Part shown: piece after piece, positions 58,779 to 64,000 of the stretch
Layout: the number at the start of each line of letters is the position of its first letter
How positions within the stretch are numbered: the stretch's first letter is position 1
Source of the DNA: Vittaforma corneae ATCC 50505
Taxonomy: Eukaryota; Microsporidia; Nosematidae
Length of the DNA stretch: 64,000 nt
NCBI RefSeq assembly: GCF_000231115.1
Contig: NW_006889848.1
Span: 1-64,000, forward strand
Direction of reading: 5' to 3'
Translations under genes and position numbers: made by a program
The notes under the pieces: model-generated
Database searches by the model: none
What the model saw: only the letters and a program-made list of their open reading frames with translations
What the model was told of the DNA's origin: nothing

Positions 58779-59306
58779 ATGTCTTTCAAAATATCTCATG
58801 GGATTTTCAAAAACTACACTGGCTCAAGCACTATCTTCTCTAGCTCGGAACTTGTCACAACCACAATTTCTGGACCCTCTGACAATCTTAAAAGGGATGA
58901 TTGCTATGATTCACTCACTATTGAAACAAAAGTACGTCTTTTTCCACAGTGTAGACCCTTTGATAGTATGGCAGTTGGGATAGTTAATAAAATTCTTGAT
59001 ACATTTGTGTTGAAAGAGGTGGAAAAGTTCAGATCTATTAGTATATCAGTCTACACCAACACACGTAACCTTTCAATGATATGCAATTCGGTTTTAATTG
59101 CTTGCCTTGATGGTGGAATTCCCCTAAAATCCATGTTTTACAGTGTTGGTTCTAGTGATTTGTTCGTTTTTAGTTCTGGAAAAATTGTATTATATCACTG
59201 TTTTGGATATATTGATGATGAAATGTCCAACAAACGACAAAAAGAGCTTGCTCATATCAAAGAGTGCATTGATTTTGCGATGGCTGATGTTTTTACTATT
59301 GCATAG
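58779..59306 (+). CDS. RRP46: Exosome RNase PH-like subunit (Rrp46-like)
   Basis: 175 aa, single RNase PH fold. 'VTTTISGPSD', 'PFDSMAVGIVNKILDTFV' and 'NLSMICNSVLIACLDGGIPL' correspond to the v.GP, ... and 'l..a.Na...AllDaGipm' regions of Rrp46/EXOSC5. No catalytic RNase PH residues are expected. It would sit in the six-membered exosome ring. Other exosome PH subunits remain possible. Start abuts CCCCCC. Confidence 0.68.
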   Translation: MSFKISHGIFKNYTGSSTIFSSSELVTTTISGPSDNLKRDDCYDSLTIETKVRLFPQCRPFDSMAVGIVNKILDTFVLKEVEKFRSISISVYTNTRNLSMICNSVLIACLDGGIPLKSMFYSVGSSDLFVFSSGKIVLYHCFGYIDDEMSNKRQKELAHIKECIDFAMADVFTIA

Positions 59307-59444
59307 ACGTGCAAATTAAACTTTAATTTAAATATGAAGCATAAACACTTTAACCAATACCACATGTTTGTTCATTCTATAAGCATGTCAGGCATATCAT
59401 GCACTGATATATTTTTATTTTGCTTATCATCTATCTTAAAAATT

Positions 59445-59461
59445 AAAATTTTATTCGACCC
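59445..59461 (+). promoter_or_regulatory. Promoter of SRP receptor alpha: AAAATTTT plus CCC
   Basis: AAAATTTT at 59445-59452 and CCC at 59459-59461 touching the start ATG. Confidence 0.5.
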
Positions 59462-60718
59462 ATGCATTATTTTGTCATCTTCAACAAAAAGGGAATCATA
59501 GAATTTGAAGAAGGAGAGGCGCCGACTTTTCTGAACTCATTGATACGTACTATAAACATTCAACAAGCTTCTGGATCTAGAAATATTAGAGATACACTTA
59601 TGGAGTATAAAATTGAAGGACAGAGAATATATTTGAGCTTTGGAAACAAACCATCACTCGATGAGTTTATAAAAAAGCATAAACATAAAGACAGTACAGA
59701 AAATAAACAGCATGAATCGAAAGGGAACAAAGAAATCGAAAAGCCTGTTGTTTCCGACACCTTGGACTTCAGTGAAACAGGTTCAAATATTTCTAGTATT
59801 ATTAAAACAATCAGAAAAGCTGATTTTAAGAAAGCGTTTAGCCTGTTTACTGGAAAAGTATCAATTGAACAGTTGCAATCTAAAATGATCGGTCATTTAA
59901 TTAGAAAAAATGTCGATCCAACATTTTGTAGAATTATAACTGATGACATTATTTCTGAAATCAAGTCTGAAAATGTTGATATGATTAGCGAATCTTTCTT
60001 CAAGGAAAAAGTCAATAAGACACTCAATAAGGTTATTCCAAAATTTGATCATGACAGCTTCATAGAAAATATTAAGAAGCACACTGGAGTGTTCAGTATT
60101 TGCTTTGTAGGAGTAAATGGGGTGGGAAAAAGTACAACACTGGCGAAGATTGCATATTGGCTAATCCAAAACGGGTTGAGAGTGTATATTGCTGCCTGTG
60201 ATACATTTAGAGCAGGTGCGATTGAACAGCTTAAAGTTCATGTGGAGAGGTTTAAATTGGGTGGCCATGATGTTGGGTTTTTTGAGAGTGGATATGCAAA
60301 GGATGACGCCTCTGTTGCCAAGCATGCTATTATGAAGGCGAATTCAGAGAATTACGATGTAATATTAATAGATACTGCTGGAAGGATGCATAACAAAGAA
60401 GCCCTGATGGTAAGTTTGACTAAATTAATAAAGACTAGTAATCCTGACCATATTATTTTTGTGGGTGAAGCCCTAATAGGTGGTGATTCGCTACATCACA
60501 TTAAAGAGTTTAATAAAAGGATTTCCGAAGGCAGTTCAGGAAGAAGGATAGATAGCATTATTTTAACAAAGATTGACACTGTCGATGATAAAATAGGACA
60601 AGTCCTGAATTTTACATTTACTGCAAACTCACCAATAATGTTTCTTGGAACTGGACAGTCTAATACAGATTTGACTATTATGGAAGGAAAGGCCATTTCT
60701 GATATTTTATTGTCTTGA
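59462..60718 (+). CDS. SRP101: Signal recognition particle receptor subunit alpha
   Basis: 418 aa. N-terminal SRX (longin) domain binding SRbeta (1-80), a short charged linker, helical N domain, and a GTPase G domain: GVNGVGKST (217-225), DTFRAGAIEQL, DTAGRMHN, TKIDTVDDK and a closing GTGQ motif. Docks SRP-ribosome complexes to the ER. The linker is much shorter than in yeast Srp101 (621 aa). Start abuts ACCC. Confidence 0.95.
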   Translation: MHYFVIFNKKGIIEFEEGEAPTFLNSLIRTINIQQASGSRNIRDTLMEYKIEGQRIYLSFGNKPSLDEFIKKHKHKDSTENKQHESKGNKEIEKPVVSDTLDFSETGSNISSIIKTIRKADFKKAFSLFTGKVSIEQLQSKMIGHLIRKNVDPTFCRIITDDIISEIKSENVDMISESFFKEKVNKTLNKVIPKFDHDSFIENIKKHTGVFSICFVGVNGVGKSTTLAKIAYWLIQNGLRVYIAACDTFRAGAIEQLKVHVERFKLGGHDVGFFESGYAKDDASVAKHAIMKANSENYDVILIDTAGRMHNKEALMVSLTKLIKTSNPDHIIFVGEALIGGDSLHHIKEFNKRISEGSSGRRIDSIILTKIDTVDDKIGQVLNFTFTANSPIMFLGTGQSNTDLTIMEGKAISDILLS

Positions 60719-61176
60719 GGGAATAGACCGTGTGCTTGCACTCTTCTAAGTTTTATACCCTCAAATATTAAATGTTTTTTACAATCTTCTATCCATTTTG
60801 ATTAACAAATGTATTTATACAAACAGATAGTTTTACCATAGACGAACTTCTGTAATTTTAATTGACATGGATGTGTTTGACAGCTTGATTGGCTTTTCAA
60901 AACCTTAATGATATACCTTAGTGAATGTCTGGTCCAGGTTTATAATATATTCACTATGGCCTGCAGGTCAAATTTATCTTGTAAAGCTTCAAAGCTAGCT
61001 TTAAATAAATGTCTTTTAGTGCATGTCAAGCCAAGTATGACACATTTTAATCTAACAAAGGGGTGGAAATTACTGATGCAAGCAAGTACAATAATCAATA
61101 AATAGTTTGTGAAACTTAATGGTTGTCTGTTTAAATAAGTTAGATTTTATATCTAGCACATCTGTTATTTTCAAAT
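60719..61176. other. Convergent intergenic, nothing recognised
   Basis: About 460 bases between the 3' ends of SRP101 and CDK1. AT-rich; one 65-codon noise frame; no tRNA-like sequence. Confidence 0.45.
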
Positions 61177-62067
61177 TTATTCAAGAATAGGTTCCAATCC
61201 ATTGAAGTACGGTTCTTCGAGTGCTTCGCTTGCAGTGATCCTTCTTAAAGGATTGTAGACGAGCATTTTTTCAATCAATTGTTCTAATACTCTCTGGTTG
61301 ATTATTGAACTCAATCCTATAGGCTTAATCTTTGACATGCTTTTGTTGTAATTTGGCAATGACTCAACACCATCCCAGTGGCTATTTGTGGGAATTCCCA
61401 AAACACCATAGATTTTATATAATTGATCTATTTCGGAATCTCCCATAAATAATGGTAGCATTGTATGCATTTCGACAATAATGCATGCCAATGACCAAAC
61501 ATCAACAGACGAATCATAATATTCATATCCCAGTAGAAGCTCTGGCGGTCTGTACCAGAGAGTGATGATTTGGGAAGTGTAATGCCGGAGCGGGATAGAA
61601 GCTGCTCTGCCTAGTCCAAAGTCCCCCAGCTTGATATTAAAATTTTCATCCACAAGAATGTTTTGAGGCTTCAAGTCTCTGTGAAATATATTCTTGGAGT
61701 GGCAAAATCCAACAGCTGTGCACAGTTGAAATGCCATTTTTTTTAATATTTCAGAATCAAATTTTTTATTGTTTCGGCTGTACAAATCAATCAACTTTTT
61801 TAAGTCTGTTTCAATATATTCAAAAACCAAATACATTTTATCTTCACTGTGGATAACTTCCATTAGATTTATTATTGTAGAGTGCCTAAGATTTTTCAGA
61901 AGGAGAATCTCTCTTATTGTTGTGGCAGGTATGCCCTCGTTTTCACTTTCAGGCCTAATCTTCTTCAAAGCAACCAATCTGCCACTGCCTTTTTCTCTAG
62001 CTTTATATACAATGCCATAGGTTCCTTCTCCTATTTTTTCCAGCTTTTGAAATGCACTCACAGCCAT
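61177..62067 (-). CDS. CDC28: Cyclin-dependent kinase 1 (Cdc28) homologue
   Basis: 296 aa, typical CDK1 length. GEGTYG (13-18) with inhibitory Thr16/Tyr17, cyclin helix P-A-T-T-I-R-E (47-53, for PSTAIRE), HRDLKPQN (129-136), DFGLGR (149-154; Ala of DFGLAR replaced by Gly), T-loop Thr in HYTSQIITLWYRPPE, WSLACI. Master cell-cycle kinase; a Pho85-like CDK is a lesser alternative. No CCC right before the ATG. Confidence 0.88.
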   Translation of the reverse strand: MAVSAFQKLEKIGEGTYGIVYKAREKGSGRLVALKKIRPESENEGIPATTIREILLLKNLRHSTIINLMEVIHSEDKMYLVFEYIETDLKKLIDLYSRNNKKFDSEILKKMAFQLCTAVGFCHSKNIFHRDLKPQNILVDENFNIKLGDFGLGRAASIPLRHYTSQIITLWYRPPELLLGYEYYDSSVDVWSLACIIVEMHTMLPLFMGDSEIDQLYKIYGVLGIPTNSHWDGVESLPNYNKSMSKIKPIGLSSIINQRVLEQLIEKMLVYNPLRRITASEALEEPYFNGLEPILE

Positions 62068-62306
62068 TTACGGCAAAATTTTGCATTTGAAACAATTCCC
62101 AAATACAGTTTAATACTCAAAGAAGAAATACAACAAAGCCAATCATTGCACATCGAATAAAGCATTGGCGTTATAGAAGACTAGCATAAACTCTTTTAAC
62201 AAACAATCTTTAGAGTGCATGTAATAAATCAATCAATGTCAATGTAAGCTTAGGAGTGTTGCTTTATGAAAGATTTGTATAATTTAAGTCAAAACTTTCA
62301 TTTTTA

Positions 62307-62759
62307 TTATATCATAAAATTTTTAAATACTGGCTTTTTTTTAATCTTTCCACCCTTAAAATATTTACACTCAATTGTATTTTCTAGATCAAAAAGATCA
62401 TTACACCACCACCCTTTTGTTCTAGCCATATTAAGAAGCTTTTTTGCCTTAACGAACTTTTCATTTTCTATGCATTTCCTTATAAATTCAAAAAACGCCG
62501 GTTTTGATTCTAAAACACCGTATTTTTCAATCAATTCTTCCAACTTTTCCATTGGAGTTTTTCTCACAAGACTGAACAGTAGATTGGCCTTTCCTGCAGA
62601 GTACAGTCCTTGATTCTGCTCAAACTGTACTTTCAATTCCACAAATTTATCAATATTCAATGTCTTTGCTACTGAAAAGTAAAGTGCTTGTATTCTAGTT
62701 CTTTCAAATAAGATTCTTTTTCTTTCGGACTCAGACTCCGTGTTTACTGCTCTGAACAT
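62307..62759 (-). CDS. Small helical protein with HAT-like repeats
   Basis: 150 aa, helical throughout. 'FFEFIRKCIENEKFVKAKKLLNMARTKGWW' followed by 'DLFDLE' resembles a half-a-TPR (HAT) repeat of RNA-processing factors such as Prp6, Clf1 or Utp6, but one repeat is not enough for a name. C-terminus is basic. Start abuts GCCC, 184 bp from the divergent acyltransferase gene. Confidence 0.5.
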   Translation of the reverse strand: MFRAVNTESESERKRILFERTRIQALYFSVAKTLNIDKFVELKVQFEQNQGLYSAGKANLLFSLVRKTPMEKLEELIEKYGVLESKPAFFEFIRKCIENEKFVKAKKLLNMARTKGWWCNDLFDLENTIECKYFKGGKIKKKPVFKNFMI

Positions 62760-62942
62760 GGGCTAATTAAAGAAATCCTAGCATTGCTAGTGTTTAAAAG
62801 GCCCTGGCAAGTATTAATGTATTCAAATGGAACAAAATAGTCCTTTAATTTTGAAATAACCGTACAATCAAAAGCAGACGATTATGCTTCAACTATTAGC
62901 TCAATGATTATAGCAAAGAAGCTTTTTTATCAAAGTGCACCC

Positions 62943-64000
62943 ATGCAAAAAGCTAAACGAACATTTCTCCATGACGCTGTAGATTTTGTCACACTTGGAT
63001 CACACTCATTACAAAGAGACGACTTTTCTGATTGTTTTAAACCATTATCTCCGTATGATTTACGCCGTGGAAGTGTTCCCTATATTTTCTCTTTCTTTGT
63101 TCGATACTTCATTATATTTCCAATCAGAATGACCATTTTTACAATTGGCATGTTTTTGATAGGATTCCTCTTTCTTTACGGCAGGTATTTTAGGAACTAC
63201 GGTGTCATCCAGGACAGCTTCATTATCTTCAATAAGTTTACAATGCTAGTACTGAACTGCCATGTCACCCACAAAGGAAAGAAGAAACTGAGAAATGAAC
63301 CACATATATATGTGTCAAATCACACCACATTTGTGGACTACTTGATCCTTAGCAGCTACAAGTTCAGCCATGCATGTATTTCTGAAGGTCATTCTGGATT
63401 ATTTGGCTTTATCATTACACATATCCTATCCAAGAATGGATCAATTGGATTCAAAAGAAGCGACAAACAAGACAGAGCACAAATTCTTGTAAAGGTAAAA
63501 GAGCATATACATGAGAAAAAGGCGCCCATGCTGATATTTCCTGAAGGGACTTGTGTAAATAATGAGTCTATTGTTCTATTTCAAAAGGGTGCATTTGAAC
63601 TTGGAACGTTGATTTGTCCTGTAGGAATTAAGTACAAGAAGGACATGACTGATCCATACTGGAATAGAAGAGAGCATGGGTTTACACTCCATCTATTTTA
63701 CTTGTTCACTAGATGGGGTATTGATGTTGAAGTGCATTGGATGAATCCAATGCATAAAAAAACAACAGAGGATCCCATTACATTCTCACACAGAGTAAAA
63801 CAGGCCATAGCTCGTAAACTAAAGCTCAGAAATACAATTTGGAATGGGTATTTTAAAAGTTCGCCTGTTCTTAATGATCGTGAAATATTGAAAAATTGCT
63901 TTATTTCTGTTTATTTAAAGATGAAAGAAAACAAGCTTGGAGAGGAGAAAAGAAAAGATATAAATGAGGGAAGGTACTACCTTCTTGATGAAAATATTGA
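62943..64000 (+). CDS. Glycerol-3-phosphate/lysophosphatidate acyltransferase, GPAT3/4-like (partial, right edge)
   Basis: 352 codons, still open at the window end. Two adjacent hydrophobic segments (~48-81) form a membrane hairpin. The acyltransferase motifs are NHTTFVDY (N-H-x4-D, block I) and FPEGTCVNN (block III). 'IGFKRSDKQDRAQI' precedes block III, and 'CPVGIKY' follows it, in the order of the GPAT3/4-AGPAT9 group. It would acylate glycerol 3-phosphate or lysophosphatidate at the ER. Start abuts ACCC. Confidence 0.88.
   Translation, partial: MQKAKRTFLHDAVDFVTLGSHSLQRDDFSDCFKPLSPYDLRRGSVPYIFSFFVRYFIIFPIRMTIFTIGMFLIGFLFLYGRYFRNYGVIQDSFIIFNKFTMLVLNCHVTHKGKKKLRNEPHIYVSNHTTFVDYLILSSYKFSHACISEGHSGLFGFIITHILSKNGSIGFKRSDKQDRAQILVKVKEHIHEKKAPMLIFPEGTCVNNESIVLFQKGAFELGTLICPVGIKYKKDMTDPYWNRREHGFTLHLFYLFTRWGIDVEVHWMNPMHKKTTEDPITFSHRVKQAIARKLKLRNTIWNGYFKSSPVLNDREILKNCFISVYLKMKENKLGEEKRKDINEGRYYLLDENI

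Noticed and set aside
60908..61105. 65-codon frame between SRP101 and CDK1
   Set aside because: No CCC, no recognisable domain; lies in a convergent 3' spacer.
1..64000. CRISPR arrays, insertion sequences, prophage or operon structures
   Set aside because: The window is eukaryotic; no direct-repeat arrays, transposase or reverse transcriptase frames were seen.

Overview
This window looks like nuclear DNA from a microsporidian, an intracellular fungus-related parasite. It is very AT-rich and gene-dense, with about 45 genes on both strands. Proteins are short versions of eukaryotic housekeeping factors and no spliceosomal intron is evident. Most start codons are preceded, within 0 to about 12 bases, by CCC (rarely GGG), often with AAATTT-like stretches just upstream; this is the promoter signature described for microsporidia. 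The species is not resolved. Glucose-6-phosphate dehydrogenase argues against the Enterocytozoon group, which has lost central carbon metabolism. Spacers of 0.2-1.2 kb make it less compact than Encephalitozoon.

Layout. 0-9 kb: unknown secreted-type protein, B-box protein, zeta-COP-like subunit, ribosomal protein uL2, small OB-fold protein, ER protein ending in KDEL, ER-type cyclophilin, unknown gene. 8.5-24 kb: frameshifted PH-like gene, CPSF160, a low-complexity secreted protein, TFIIIC subunit Tfc1, ribosomal protein eL6, CDK-like kinase, Ser/Lys-rich secreted protein, Nse4, a TBCC-domain protein divergent from Dph6 (13 bp apart), a zinc-ribbon protein and Pwp1. 23.7-37.8 kb: G6PD, coiled-coil protein, degenerate METTL5-like protein, proteasome Rpt3, Cdc7 kinase, a large Cys/Pro/Gly-rich secreted protein (polar-tube or spore-wall candidate), ARF-like GTPase, Bub3/Rae1-like protein, an inverted fragment of RPC34, ribosomal protein uL23, V-ATPase subunit D and proteasome beta5. 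37.9-51.6 kb: two tandem TFIIIC-tau138-like genes and midasin, all broken by single-base frameshifts, nearly all at homopolymers. 52.8-64 kb: RPC34, eIF3i, a TCP10/SAS-4 G-box protein, tRNA-Val(CAC), CCT3, NF-YB, an Rrp46-like exosome subunit, SRP receptor alpha, CDK1, a HAT-like protein and a GPAT-type acyltransferase running off the right edge.

Functional themes are RNA polymerase III transcription (RPC34, Tfc1, two tau138-like proteins, a tRNA), ribosome biogenesis (midasin, Pwp1, Rrp46, uL2, eL6, uL23), proteostasis (Rpt3, beta5, CCT3, cyclophilin) and cell cycle (CDK1, Cdc7, a second CDK-like kinase, Bub3-like, Nse4). The strongest leads are the multiply split midasin and TFIIIC genes, the recent inverted copy of the RPC34 tail, the 596-aa polar-tube-like protein, the KDEL-tagged secreted protein, the centriole-type G-box protein in an organism without centrioles, and the METTL5-like protein lacking both catalytic motifs.
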